From Escallonia rubra (taxonomy: Eukaryota; Streptophyta; Magnoliopsida; Escalloniales; Escalloniaceae): a DNA stretch of 64,000 nucleotides. A program made the position numbers and the translations under genes. Positions 1 through 12,205 of the stretch are shown here, in pieces; the first letter of the stretch is position 1, and each line of letters opens with the position of its first letter. The stretch spans positions 248,001 to 312,000 of the forward strand of contig JAVXUO010000209.1 in assembly GCA_033065855.1 (NCBI GenBank), written 5' to 3'. The notes beneath the pieces are model-generated. The model was not told the origin of the DNA. It searched no databases and saw only the letters and a list, made by a program, of their open reading frames with translations.

Positions 1-3000
1 GAAAAAGCAACCAGTAGTCAAAGTTATTCGACGTCAGTGGTGAAATTGGATGAGGGAATAAAAGAACGGCTTAATGTAACTGATGAAATGATGTTGCAAA
101 TCAGGTCCAAGAAAAAAGATGAGAGGCCTATTAAGGTGTCGAGTTTCGATAAGCGCATGCCAGCGGATTCTTCCAGTTGGCAAATATCTTTGGTATCAAA
201 CTCCCAGTCAGGCGTGCAACAAATAGGTGTTAATGAGGGTGATAACAGAAGCCCAGAGGCAATAGTGAGACCTCCGTCATCTCAACCGGTAGCAAGAGGT
301 CGATATGGTGAGACCACCGGTGGTTTTGCGGCCAACGAGCTTTCAGATGAAAATCTAGGTAGCGGCTCCAGTATATTACACGAGCATGCGGAAGAGATGT
401 CTTCAGCTTCACAGCATGATATTTATGGAGAATCTAGACTGGATGAAACTCTTGGGGAGCCTCTGAAATATAGTTCCCATGAGGACGCACTAGGTTCGGC
501 CAGCCGATTTCAGAAATCCTCCTTGCACTTTGTTGGTGAGTTTGTTCAGAAGATGAGTCATGAAGTTTCCACCTCCGAGGTTCAGAAGAATAAGAAGACC
601 TACGAAACAAAGACAGTCTACGCAGATGAGCAACATAAGCAAAAGAATATGGCTCATGATGGTTCTGCAGGGTCTCAACCAAAGGCCGGTAGCTCAAGGC
701 ATTCTTCTCGGGGTTCTGGAACAAAGGGGCCTTCTGATGAAATGTGGGACACAGCCGATCCTTCTATTAAGGAACCTCTGGAGACGGAAGTACCAGAGGC
801 CACTAATACAGCAGGGAATGCTGTTGTCAAGAGGACTGGAAGGTCAATGTGGGGTGTCATTGCAGATATAATCCGCATGCGGTGGGCTTCACTTTCTGAA
901 ACCCATTCAAAGTCAGGGAGAAGGAGTTCGCCAAATCAGTCGACCAGCAGTGGGACATGGTTTTCTGGTCTTGAACCAGATGAAAACACTGATGAGACAA
1001 CGAAAAAGGAAAGGAGACGCCTGCCACAAGAACCCTCTTTGGATCAGCAACAAGCAGGAAGTGTTCGAGCTCAAAGCCAAGGAGAAGCATCTACCTCAGT
1101 GAGATTAAAGGATAAGGTGAAGGATGTACGAGCTGGTTCACAATCCTCTTCAAGTATTGAGATTGGCATAGCCTCAGAAGACATTTTATCGTCTTCAACT
1201 GAAGAAACTCGTGCAGAGCATTTAGAAAGCACTTCTGGTGCTGCAATTGTAACATCATCAATAGAATTACCTGCTTTGCGCATGAGAAGATCTCCTGTAA
1301 CAGAAGAAGTTTCAGGGGCTCGCAAAGCTGATGCATCTAGTAGTGGCACAATGGTGCAGCTTGAACAACCAGTTAGTCATTTGGAAGCATCAGGGACTGA
1401 GGGTAAGAGTGGGGCTTTGAAACGAGGGAAACTTCAACGGAACAATCAAGTCCTGAAAGATAAATTTGATGAATGGGAAGAAGCATTTGTACTTGAAACC
1501 GAGCAGCGAAAAAATGATGAAATATTTATGAAGGAAGCACTGTTGGAAGCCAAAAAGGCTGCCGACATGTGGGAGGTGCCTGTGGGAGCTGTGCTGGTAC
1601 ACCATGGAAAAGTAATTGCTCGTGGATACAACCTGTAAGTTTGCTATGTCTTATGACTTAATTTTTTTTTGCTAAATTGTCTTGGCTTGGGGTAATTATA
1701 AGCACGTATTTTGCAGTGTAGAAGAGTTGCGCGATTCCACTGCCCATGCAGAGATGATTTGTATACGGGACGCATCAAACATTCTTCAGACGTGGAGACT
1801 ATCGGTAAATTCTCTAAATTCTCATTCATGGTGAATGCAAAACTCGGTTTCCAGGAGACTAGAAAGAAGAAGGTTGAGTTATTAATTATGGAACACCATG
1901 GAGTAGTATATAAGGGAGGGAGGGGGGTTGCCAATGCCCTTCCATCTCCTCAAATCCCCGATTTACTTCTGGAATCCTTTATTTGGAGAGCATTCACATA
2001 AGGAGGTTCAGTTGTTTTTGGGCCTAAATGAGGATCTTGATTGAGCACCTGATGCTTCTGTTTGGCAAAAAGATTGATGCTGCTTCTGGAATCCAAGACT
2101 GGAAATGAATAAGTTTACATTTTCTTTGAACATTTTAAACCAGATCTACATATAGTCAGTGTGTGGACTTAGAAAACATGAAATTATGTGGATTTCAGAG
2201 CCTTATTAGTGGTTAATTAATATCTAATTGTGACTGGAGTTATTTAAAACACGGATTCTACTTGGACAAGTAGTAGCCAAAGAATGTTTGCACATCTACT
2301 TCAACGTTCCCTTAATCTCTTAATCAATCTTCTAATAGCAACTTCTCCACATTCCTCGAATTCCTTTGTTTTAATCCATCTATTTTCTGAAAAGGATCCT
2401 AAGCGTATATGCACAGGCTGAAGTTATTGTTAAATAGATTCCTTCGTATGCAACTCTGTTGGTTAATTGGATTCCATCCTTCATGTTCGTTAAGCAAATT
2501 ATATGGTATTCACCCAATGCTATATCATGGGTTTCATGTTTTTGCCAACCACTGATTTTTTATTTCTTCTAATAGCAACTTCTCCACATTCCTTGAATTC
2601 CTTTGTTTTAATCCATCTATTTTCTGAAAAGGATCCTAAGCGTATATGCACAGGCTGAAGTTATTGTTAAATAGATTCCTTCGTATGCAACTCTGTTGGT
2701 TTATTGGATTCCATCCTTCATGTTCGTTAAGCAAATTATATGGTATTCTCCCAATGCTATATCATGGGTTTCATGTTATTGCCGACCACTGATTTTTTAT
2801 TTCTTCTCTTCAGGAGACTACACTTTATGTAACACTTGAACCATGTCCTATGTGTGCTGGAGCAATTCTTCAGGCTAGAGTAGACACTGTTGTTTGGGGT
2901 GCACCCAACAAGCTCCTAGGAGCTGATGGCAGCTGGATTAGGTAATGAGTTACTTGTTTTGTTCCTCTTTTGAAGATAATAGCTTTTGTTTTGGTAGAAG

Positions 3001-3898
3001 TAGGATTACATAAGAAATGCGCAACAGGATGGAATAAAATCCAATGGAAGAGGAAACTTAAAACACTTAACCCCCCACCACCCACCCCAACCTTCCCAGC
3101 CGCAGCACGCTTTGTTGTGTTGGATAGCTTTAGTCATGCTCTTTGTTAAGAAAAGAAAATATCGTTTGAGCCTTGTCCCAAGCTTGTTGTGATCGGCTAG
3201 ATGACTCCTTTTCTTCCATTCAGACAAATTCCTAGCAATCCGGCCTTTACTCGCCACTTCATGCCATGTCCTTTTTGGTGGATCCTTGCCTTGTATTACA
3301 TCATCTACACGATCTTTTTGTGAATTGTATTCTATCAGACCTTCTTGCAATTATCCTTAGTTCGTACTCCCGCTCATCCACCTAAGCATTCGCATTTCAG
3401 CACTTCTAGAATCGGATGGTTTTGCCTTTTTATGCACTGAAAAGTTGGGGAAAAATTAGATTGAATTGAAGCCAATATAAAGTGAAGCCCTCCCTGTTTC
3501 TTGATCCAGCTGAATTGAATTTACATTACAAAATCTAGTTTGGTATTGAACATGTAACTTTACTATTCTCGATTGCTCTGCAAAGCACTTGATGCGCCTG
3601 ATATGGATTTGTAATCAATTGCAGGCTTTTTCCTGATGGTGGTGTCAAAAATGGCTTGGAATCTACAGACAAGCCAGCTGCTCCGGTCCACCCATTTCAC
3701 CCGAAGATAACAATAAGGCGAGGGATATTGGCATCGGAGTGTGCAGATGTAATGCAGCAGTTCTTCCAACTGAGGAGAAGGAAGAAGGAGAAGACACCAG
3801 AGCCTCCAACACCGCCATCACGTCTTCCTATTTCAACACACCCTTCCAAGTTTTTGACCAAAATTCATGACGCCTTCAACATCATGTTCTGTTTGTGA
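1..3898 (+). CDS. TADA: tRNA(adenine-34) deaminase, plastid type, 3' part (TADA)
   Basis: The C-terminal 707 residues of a plastid tRNA adenosine deaminase, which converts A34 of tRNA-Arg(ACG) to inosine. Exons are 1-1634, 1717-1804, 2814-2941 and 3625-3898 (stop TGA). All introns are GT-AG and the phases join exactly. The frame is open from base 1, so the start lies upstream. Counting from the window edge, about 500 residues are a Ser/Glu/Lys-rich, low-complexity extension, as in the very long plant TADA proteins. The deaminase domain follows: [20 protein letters not shown], then the zinc/catalytic motif HAE (H555, E557) in exon 2 and PCPMC (C585, C588) in exon 3. The C-terminal tail is basic and proline-rich ([15 protein letters not shown]). 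The active-site set is complete, so the gene looks functional. Family assignment is firm; plastid targeting is inferred from the family because the N-terminus is outside the window. Confidence 0.95.
2329..2802. repeat. 237-bp tandem duplication at the 3' end of TADA intron 2
   Basis: Two near-identical copies, 2329-2565 and 2566-2802, follow each other directly and end close to the acceptor used by TADA exon 3 (AG at 2812-2813). They share blocks such as aaaggatcctaagcgtatat. By eye only a handful of bases differ. Where the second copy leads into ttcttctcttcag and exon 3, the first leads into ttcttctaatag, so the duplicated polypyrimidine tract is not followed by the same acceptor. Confidence 0.9.
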
Positions 3899-5610
3899 TA
3901 GATCAGCAGTAACTGCAAAGTTGGCAAGATTCTACTTTCTTTGGTCAAGCTTTAGATCATTACTTCAAGTTTCATGGAACCCAAAAGTTGTTGATTTGTC
4001 ATAGAAGTACTACCACGCAGAAAGCATCATGTTTCCTTTTCACGGGAAGTAGTTGAAAAGATTCAGAGAATTCTGAACTTGATGCACATCTGTTTAACTG
4101 AAGATCTATCACTACTTGTAGCTGCAGTGATGATAACGGATGATTTACATCATTGGTAAACACAGTGTCGTGGCCTCAATTTCCTAATTGTATTCATTGG
4201 TGCTTTAACACTTGGTTACCAAAACTCTAGCTCTTCCTCCGCCTCGTGCCTGTCATTTATTCCATATAGTTGAACTCCTCTGCCTTATGTACATGCTCCC
4301 AGATTTTTCCACCGGCTTAATCTTTCTTTTGGTATCTTGATACTACATGCTTTTATTTACACGCCTCATCGACGGATTTCGCGTTAAACTTTCTGTTGTT
4401 CGTACTATCTAAATTTTTTAAGGGATGTAGTCTACTCTTTTGTGGCAGTCAGCAGTTTAATCAGATTCTAGGAGTCATAGGAGACAAATGGTGGGTTGCC
4501 TCTGGGTCTTTCGTTGACCCTATTGACGATATGTCCAGACCTCCTCTCTATTGACATTGTCGCTAAAAGTGTTGTAGCTATTGCATTTTGCGCACTAAGA
4601 AACCGATGTGAAGATTTTAACCTTGATGCCTGTTATGGTTAAAACGTGACTCTCTCGACTCATCTAACACATCATAGTTTATGTTTTAAGGGCGTTACAC
4701 TTTGCAATATCGAGCTAAGTAACCATGAAGTGCTGCTACAAGAGTAAATATTACGTGCAATATCGAGCTAAGAAACCATGAAGTGCTGCCACAAGAGTAA
4801 ATATTACGTGATACGGAATAGAGACCACCACTGCACCCAAGAGCCTAAGACTTCCCAAGAAGCACTTTCAAATAACTTCACATTGCGCAGGGAAGAAAGA
4901 AATGTGGAAGCCTTTAAGAGTTTGTCGCCTTTACCGTAGAGGTGCACCCAACTAGTTAAAAAAAAAATGGCACCTCCAAGAGTTCATTTCAATTAGCCAC
5001 GTTAACCCCCCCCCCCCCCCCCTATAGTCTAGAGATTCAGGGCTTGATCCCGTCCTCCCATTCGATGCAAAAAAATAAAAAAAATTAAGCAAAAAATTGG
5101 CTCGAACGGTTCCCCATCGAAATTGGTGTTCACCCAATTTTGTTGTAACTTCTTTCCACCTGTGGCATTAATTTAGTGTTGTTAAGTTGCACCAGAAGGA
5201 AGAAAGTAAAAAGAAACCTGAGCGAAGTTCCTCATTTATGATTGGACAGCACACCAACGTCTAGGTCTTGTGTTAAATCATCCTTGTGCTGAAATTTTCA
5301 GATGGACCATTGACATCAAAATCCTGTCCATCTCATATGCAGTGACCAGTAGTAACTTTGTGTCACAAGCTAAGTACCATTTTGCTCATATTTTTGGCAT
5401 CAAACCACAAAAACAATTAATGCTCATGGCAAACTGTTAAGAGAAGGCTGATTTTGTAACAAAAAGCACGTAGGCCTTCTCTAAAACTGAGAAATCAAGA
5501 CTACTACACCCCCCTCAACCCCCCCTCTATCACATTCTGGTTATCAATAACCTCACTCGCCAACTCATTATTGTTAGAAGAGATGTAACAATCGAACGAA
5601 GACTTCACTT
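3899..5610. other. TADA 3' UTR and intergenic DNA
   Basis: Downstream of the TADA stop. The first few hundred bases are presumably 3' UTR. No ORF here looks coding. A run of 17 C lies at 5006-5022, and a short tandem repeat at 4704-4809 is listed separately. Confidence 0.6.
4704..4809. repeat. 53-bp tandem duplication
   Basis: Two copies, 4704-4756 and 4757-4809, each beginning gcaatatcgagctaag and ending agtaaatattacgt. I see about two differences. No associated gene. Confidence 0.85.
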
Positions 5611-5617
5611 CTCCCTT

Positions 5618-5835
5618 CAACATTTCACCAAACTCTTCAATTGCTTCTACAACTGACTCTGCCACATATCTGTATTTTTAAGGAGAAAATATTACAACAA
5701 GATCCCAGATCAACAGAACGGCTACACTTCACCAAACCCTTCAACGATTGCTTCTACAACTCCCTCTGCCACATATCTGTATTTATAAGGAGAAAATATT
5801 CCAACAAGATCTCAAATCAACACAATGGCTACACT
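5618..5835 (+). repeat. Tandem duplication of the AGP 5' flank including the start codon
   Basis: The 5' leader of the arabinogalactan gene is present twice with a period of about 107 bp. Both copies contain gcttctacaact, ctgccacatatctgtattt, aaggagaaaatatt and a start-codon context. The proximal copy has the real ATG at 5825 (cacaATGGCTACACT). The distal copy has ACG at 5718 in the same context (cagaACGGCTACACT), so it cannot start the protein. Confidence 0.9.
5779..5787 (+). promoter_or_regulatory. Candidate TATA element of the AGP gene
   Basis: tatttataa, about 40 bp before the ATG at 5825. The matching place in the upstream duplicate reads tatttttaa, a weaker box. If this is the true TATA box the 5' UTR would be only about 10 nt, so it may instead be leader sequence. 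Confidence 0.35.
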
Positions 5836-6708
5836 CCGGTTGGCTCGCATTTTCGCTTGCCTCTGCCTTTCGCTAGCCATTGCCAATGCGCAGGCACCTG
5901 CAGCTTCGCCTTCCACTACACCATCTACGGCACCACCACCAACATCAACCACGCCTACTGCACCCACGCAGCCGCCCACAACTGTGGCAACAAGCCCACC
6001 TGCAACCACACCTATTTCATCACCATCACCTAAAGTTTCTCCATCTTCAAGCCCAACCGTCCCACCACCGCAACCACCACAGAGTCCGCCTGTCTCCAGT
6101 CCATTGCAGCCACCAGTATCGCCACCACCACCAGTGTTGCCCCCACCTTTACCCCCACCAACGATATCCCCAACACCAGCTCCTGCAAAGGCGACACCAG
6201 CCCCAGCACCTGCTAAGGCAGCACCAGTTCCAGCACCAGTGCCCTCACCACCAAAGGCGCCACCAGCACCGGCACCGGCACCAGTTACAGAGTCACCAAC
6301 CCCAACACCAACATTAGTGCCATCACCTGCACCAGCTCCCGGAAAGCACAAGAAGAAAAAGAAGCACAAGCACAGGAGACACCATGCACCAGCACCTGCA
6401 CCAACTGTTCCAAGCCCTCCAGCACCACCTACAACAACTGACTCCACAGAAACGACACCAGCACCATCACCAACTCTCGATCTGGTAAGGTGTTGGCTAA
6501 TTTTCAAGTTCTAAGTACACTCACCTGAGTATAGATATTATAGTGCATGCGACTAGCATCTAGAACTCTTTTAAGTCACTTACCTTGTCCCTTCTTTAAA
6601 TCACAGAGTGGAGGATTAGCACTTCTGCAGCACGGAGGAAGGTATAACACATTGCTGAGTACTGGATCCGCTGTTGCTGTTGTATTGGCTCTCACATGCT
6701 ACTTCTAG
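5825..6708 (+). CDS. AGP19: Lysine-rich classical arabinogalactan protein precursor
   Basis: A cell-surface proteoglycan core protein of 253 residues. Exon 1 is 5825-6484 and exon 2 is 6607-6708 (GT-AG, phase 0). Residues 1-22 form a signal peptide (MATLRLARIFACLCLSLAIA). Residues 23-172 are Pro/Ala/Ser/Thr-rich with many AP, SP and TP dipeptides, the usual hydroxyproline-O-glycosylation sites. A lysine/histidine-rich block, GKHKKKKKHKHRRHH, covers 173-187 and defines the AGP17/18/19 subgroup. A second short Pro-rich stretch follows. Exon 2 encodes the hydrophobic tail expected for GPI anchoring (STGSAVAVVLALTCYF). The symbol rests on the Lys-rich block plus its position next to TADA; AGP17 or AGP18 are alternatives by sequence alone. 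Stopping at the first ORF end (6514) would lose the GPI signal. Confidence 0.88.
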
Positions 6709-6989
6709 AAGTCATACTCAATGACAATGTGCTTTTACAGCCACAATATTTGGAAAGATAATTTTGAAACGAAATTCAACTGTTTAGAGGTATTGAATGA
6801 ATAACATACTAGACGATGCCACCCAGATTTTTTTATATTGGTATTCTTATCATCATCCATATTTTCTGTCTTATTATCATATCACGAATTGTCTCGGTGT
6901 AATCAAGAAGCAACTCAAACTACTATTATCAGTGCAGAAGCATACAATAATACAAAAAATTTCAAGGGATAAAGGGTGACAGTCTCATG

Positions 6990-9900
6990 TCAAACTTGAT
7001 CTGCACTTGGCTCCACACTGATATCCTCCCGAAAGTCGTACTCCACCACAAGACCAAGATTGTCAACTAGTTGGTGATGCTTGAAACAGCCTGAGCACTA
7101 AAAAGAAATGTCACCAGTTAGTGAGGAGGAAATAGAAAGATTCCAATGACAATCAAAGGTTGAGTGGCCACTCTAATTTGATACAGGTTTAGAGTTCTGT
7201 ACTTGGAAGTAAGTTTCTTGGATTCTTATTTTCTTTAAAAAAGAAAAAGGAAGGATATCTGGTATCGCATCTAAAACATTGCATAAAGCTTCACTATTGT
7301 AGAGAAACAGCACCCAAGCAAGGTGATAATTTCCTTAAAAATATGATTTAGCCTCCAACTCGCTGATTCTAATATATGAAACAGCTTTACTGCAATTCTT
7401 CCGTACAATGCAAGCAATGATTGGACTAGGAGAAGGGTGTATGAATCTAGTTATGGTGAGAGCAATGACTTCATAAGACCCACCCCAGAGGGAAGAAGAT
7501 AAGAAAGCATCGAGGAAAATGGTCCCGATAGAAGCGGGTCAAGTAAAGTACAATTTTTAGAAAACTGAATTTCAACTAGGCACATGTACGAGATGCAAGA
7601 GGACTGAAGCATAAGTTTGATGGTGGGCAGATATTCAAATCAGGAATGATAGCAATGGCTTCAACATGATAAACTAATTGATACTAACTGGGAAAAACAT
7701 GCAACTGCAGCAGAACTTCAATAATGAATATAATGGTGGAGGAGAAACTTGTTACACAGATCAGTATGGTAGAGTAAGCAACGAAAGTTGTCATTCGAGT
7801 ATATAGTATAGAGGGAGGCCCTTGTATTATGACAAACCTCAAGAGAAGTTCACGAATTTTCCGAACAGAGAGATTGATAACAAATTTACGGGTAGTAAAG
7901 TTCAAAGATTAAGGGTGCTTAATAAACACTGGTCATTACCAATAACCACATGACAAAAACTTCCAAGATGAAAATCCTACCTGTACAAAAACTGTTCCTC
8001 TTTCATAAGCGAGTCTATTTATGAGCTTCTGTGATCTTTCACCACATGCATTACAAGTAAACAGTACTAACAAACTTCTTCTTGGGAGTTTTAGGTCGAT
8101 AGCTGCTTCCTGCAAATGAACATCACAGAAGGACTTGGCTAAAAAAGTATATTCCACACGCCGAAAAATAAGAATGTAGACCTTGTTTTCAGCCTAGTTA
8201 CTTCATTTGATAAGAAGTAGATAATTTTAGTATCATTTCTGACCTCGCGTTAAGGTGCTATACAATGAAAAAAAGAGTAAGTCACTGAAGCCTACAATTT
8301 TGACCACTTGAGACGGCTGCATCAAGTGGTTTCTCCAGTTAGCTATAATTATGAGTACACCAATATTGGATATTACATATTCAGGAATTTCAAACAGCAG
8401 CGAACAAAATTGCATTCTACGGCAAAAATGATTTGTACCCAAGATTATAATACATTTGAGTTTTCTGTTAACCAAAGGAAAGCTCATAAACCCCAAATAA
8501 CTTAATAACCTTCAAACTAATCTTCCAAAAATGTCAACCAGTATTGACCAAACGCCACACTGCTTTACCTGCTTCAAGGAGACGAAGCTGTTTCTTGCGA
8601 AGTTAGAAGTAAGTGAAACATTCTTTTTAAATTGTTTATACACTATTAGCTGTGATCCGTTAATTACTTTTTCCACAATAGTCCCATGCAAGGTGATACC
8701 TCTGCTTTTGCAAATACTAAGGCAAACATGGTAACTTTTTAAGTTCAACGATCTAAATGCAAATAGTAGAGCATCTATCTCATAAGGAAACAGTGAAGTC
8801 AGCATTCACTATTATCAATGTTGTGGGTGATCCATGGATAGCCCATTTATATGCAACTTAATGGACTCTTTTTGATACAGTAAGCACATTCGCCTTGGTA
8901 GAGAGGTGTGATGGATGAATTCAATCACATGTATGCTTCCCTCACCCTTGGCTTTCACGAATACATACATAATAGTTCTAGACACAAGTTTTCGTTTTGG
9001 TAAACCTCGCTCGTCCAGTATTCGCCTCTGTATAGTAGGAAAATGACTGTGAAATATATATGTGTGTGTGTGTGTGTGCGCGCGCGCGCGTGTGTGTGTG
9101 ATGAGAAAACCATATCTTAACAGGCTTTGCCAAACAAACGGACCTAACCAATATCCCTGGCTACTCGAAAATGCAAAGCTCACACCTAAACGTCAAACTA
9201 GGAACATGAAAAGCCCTATCAAGTATCAATTCATCTCATGGTTGTTCTGCACAAAATAAGGAAGCCACCACCCTCCACTCCAAGAAAGTTTATCCTCCTT
9301 AACTACTTCTATACGACCAATGTGCAAATTAAAAGACTAAGGAAAGAGACATGGCTTTGTGACTCTTACCAATGTGGCGAAATCACTATAAGCTTACACT
9401 GGCAAAACATGGAACCATATGCATTTAATTTGGTACGACCCATCAATATTCAACATACGAAAATAGCAATCCAAGCGATTCACATGATTTACGAAGATCA
9501 TAAACCCATAGTGCCCCAGGTCTGAATCTCTTCACATATAGCACGCTGAATTTGAACTTATTTCTTCCGGTATACATACTAATCAAACCTAACCTCAATT
9601 ACTTGGTTTTGGCTGCATGAACCATATTTGGCCATTCTGCTCTGTTATATGATTCTTTCCTCTTTCATTACACCTTAGTCTTGTCCTGACACTTAGCGTA
9701 GCAATAGTGTTAATTTTCCGTTATTAGCCTTCCTGGAAAGTGTCCAAACCATCTAAGCAGATTTGTCACAACTTTATCTTCTGTATGTGCTGCTACCATC
9801 TTTAAAATGTACTCATTTCTTACTTGATCATTTTCTCCTATATCTTGCTTCAATCCCATCCCTCCAATTTCACCCAAACTAATTCAATCCATCTGTCCCT

Positions 9901-10747
9901 TCTTAATTCAACATAGCAAATATATTTTCCAAAGGGAACCTCTAAAATGGATGTCAAAAACAACAAAAAATATTCAAGATTTAAATAAAATAAAAAATTT
10001 CATCTGTTGTACCAAAAACTCAACATTGAACATTGTAAAATTTTCAAATCGTAAAATGCTTTCAAATCGTAAAATTTCAAATCCATGTTAAAGGATGCTT
10101 GAACATCCTTCCCCACAGGCTTCATAATTTTCCCCTGACATTTTTTGGGAATTCCTAGAGTTTGGACATGCAAATATTATTACTATTTGAGCTCATTTTA
10201 ATGCTGAGATGTTCGAATTATGTTCTTCAAATTCGCATAAAGTAAAAGGGGGCAAAAATTATGAGAAAACGGTGGAGTAAACACATAAGATTGTGCTAAT
10301 GACACGTTATTATGGCCAATGGACTTGAAATCACCGTATGCCCAGAAAGTTACAATCACATGATTTAAACAAAGATAAAAAAAAACGAAAAATAGTATAC
10401 CTGGGGAGAATCATTAAAGACAGAACTATCATCCACCAAACAAGTAATTGCCGGTAATCTATCTAGCTTTGTTGCTGCTTCCCTTGTTCTATGTGAAATC
10501 TTGAGTCTGTAAAAAACAGAAATAAGTTGAAGAGCTAAAAGTAAAGTGTATACAAATAGATGTACGGGTCGGTCAATGTCCCTATGCTGATTTATAAAAA
10601 AGACCTGGTGGGATTGAAGGTAGGGCTGGAACCCAAATTGGGTCTGAAGGAATTGGGGCTGAGACGGCGATAATTGGGTCCATGGGCTTTAACTGTGGAA
10701 GAGGAGGAAGGGCAAGAACCGGCGAAGTTAGTGCAGCTGCATGCCAT
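6990..10747 (-). CDS. DNL/Zim17-type zinc-finger protein (organellar Hsp70-escort)
   Basis: A 161-residue protein from four exons on the minus strand: 10747-10605, 10506-10401, 8109-7981 and 7097-6990 (stop TGA). Introns are GT-AG and phases match exactly. The start ATG at 10747 is in a different frame from the longest ORF there. Only this frame joins exon 2 (ACC AG | A CTC). Residues 1-48 are Ser/Asn/Arg-rich with few acidic residues, like a transit peptide. The zinc ribbon uses C102-x2-C105 (FTCNACGERS) and C127-x2-C130 (CSGCFKHH), followed by the diagnostic DNL motif at 138-140 (LVDNLGLVVE). Zim17/Hep1/DNLZ proteins keep organellar Hsp70 soluble and stimulate its ATPase. Intron 2 (8110-10400) is 2.3 kb. 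Whether it acts in plastids or mitochondria is not decided by the sequence. Confidence 0.93.
9059..9102. repeat. (GT)n/(GC)n microsatellite
   Basis: Alternating purine-pyrimidine run (tgtg..., gcgc..., tgtg...) within intron 2 of the DNL gene. Confidence 0.9.
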
Positions 10748-10923
10748 TTTCTGTAGCAGCAATTGCTGATACGTGTGAATAGGGCTCTGGTATTATCCAA
10801 CCGGTGGAACCGGTTCAAGGTATAATTCCGGTTTCATTTGTTTTCGATTTAGTCACTAAATAGTTAAATTCTAAACACATCCGCTATTATCGAGAAAAAC
10901 TTCAATATAAGAATATAATAACA

Positions 10924-11124
10924 TCACGTCGCGCTGCTACACGGTATCATGTTCCAAAGTCAGATATTTTACATGTTTTTAGAGAAGGCAATCATTGTGC
11001 AGATTTGCTTGCTAATATAAGAACTAACCAAGGTGAGACTTTTGTTTATCTCGACCAACCCCCTGTGGAGTTACGATCGCTGCTTCTTGCAGATGTAATT
11101 GGGGTGGCATACCCACGTTTTTAA
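10924..11124 (+). pseudogene. LINE RNase H domain remnant
   Basis: An open stretch of 66 codons ending TAA encodes the end of a plant LINE-type RNase H domain: HVFREGNHCADLLAN, then VELRSLLLADVIGVAYPRF. The same C-terminal layout appears in the LINE at 41.4 kb (REGNKCADHLANYG ... ELDFLLSADLRGTAYRR). It is truncated at the 5' side and has no start. It sits between the DNL gene start and the next LINE fragment. Confidence 0.8.
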
Positions 11125-11162
11125 GTTTGTAATTGGGGTATCATGCAGAGAGTTTTGCTCAA

Positions 11163-12205
11163 AAAAGAGCATAATTTAGGGGAAGGTACCAGCAGCGAGG
11201 ATAAAACAAAGTGGTAGTTCATTTAATTTGGATATTAAATGTACCCAGCAAGATAAAGATATTTTGTTGGAGAGCTTGCTCGGATATCCTTCCAACAGGT
11301 AATAGACTTATACGCAAAAGGATGAAAGTAACCAATGTGTGTCCAGTATGTGATTTAGAAGGAGAAACCTTGTATCATGTCCTTCGCAACTGCAGTTTTG
11401 CTCGACAAGTGTGGGCTCTTTGCTCGTCTAATCTGTACAAAGAAGTCAAGTGTTGCGATAGTGTCTATTGGTGGTGGAAGGATGTAAGGGAAAGAGTGGA
11501 CACAGAGGAGTTTGAAGTTTTGGTGACACTTTGCTGGAACCTTTGGAATAATAGAAACGAATGTTTATTCGTAGGAGATCAACGAGATGCACTAGAATTG
11601 TACTCATCCACCATCAATTTGCTGAAGCAATACAAAGACGCACAAATCAAGCCATCAAAACCTAGCAATATGATTCCTGTTTCTTGGGTAGCCCCTCCGG
11701 TAAGTTGTTATAAAATTAATTTTGATGCAGCAGTTTTCGAAGGGGAAGATGCAATTGGTATAGGGGTAGTGGTCCGAGGTACGGAAGGCGATTTCTTTGC
11801 AGGTTTGTCGAAGAAAATGAAAGGTCTATTAGAACCTGAATGTGCAGAGGCAATGGCAGCTTCTGAAGCTGTACTTTTTGGATTAGAAAGTGGTTTTCGG
11901 AAGGTAATTATTGAAGGTGATGCAGCAAATGTGATTTCAGCACTTCGGCAAGAAGGAGAGAATTTATCAGCGATAGGCAATGTGATTGATGAAGCTAAAA
12001 TTATGTGTAATAGCTTTCATAGATGTGAATTCAGCCTTGTACGGCGCACAGGAAACAAAGTAGCCCATGGACTAGCAAAATACGCTAGAGTCCTTGATGA
12101 TTATTGCGTTTGGATGGAAGAGGCACCCGAATTTATAATGCCTGCCATCCAAGATGATGTACCCCAACATTAGTGGAATAAAATCGTTTCATTATAAAAA
12201 AAAAA
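11163..12205 (+). pseudogene. 5'-truncated LINE: reverse-transcriptase zinc-binding and RNase H domains
   Basis: The 3' end of a non-LTR retrotransposon ORF2, open from about 11211 to the TAG at 12173. First comes the zf-RVT region (KIKIFCWRACSDILPTGNRL; CPVCDLEGETLYHVLRNC). An RNase H-like RVT_3 domain follows (YKINFDAAVFEGE, then ECAEAMAASEAV, IIEGDAANVI and GNKVAHGLAKYA). The frame in front of 11211 continues the LINE (GTSSEDKTKW) only after a frame change, so the copy is broken as well as truncated. It ends near an A-rich tail (about 12196-12205). There is no reverse transcriptase core, so it cannot move itself. Confidence 0.88.

Noticed and set aside
5812-6507. 231-codon minus-strand ORF opposite the AGP gene
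   Set aside because: Gly/Val/Ala-rich mirror of the Pro/Ala/Thr-rich AGP exon; no independent features.
10582-10818. Protein beginning MNRFHRLDNTRALFTRISNC as the start of the DNL gene
   Set aside because: That frame leaves phase 1 at the donor and runs into a stop after splicing. The +1 frame starting MACSCTNFAG joins exon 2 correctly.
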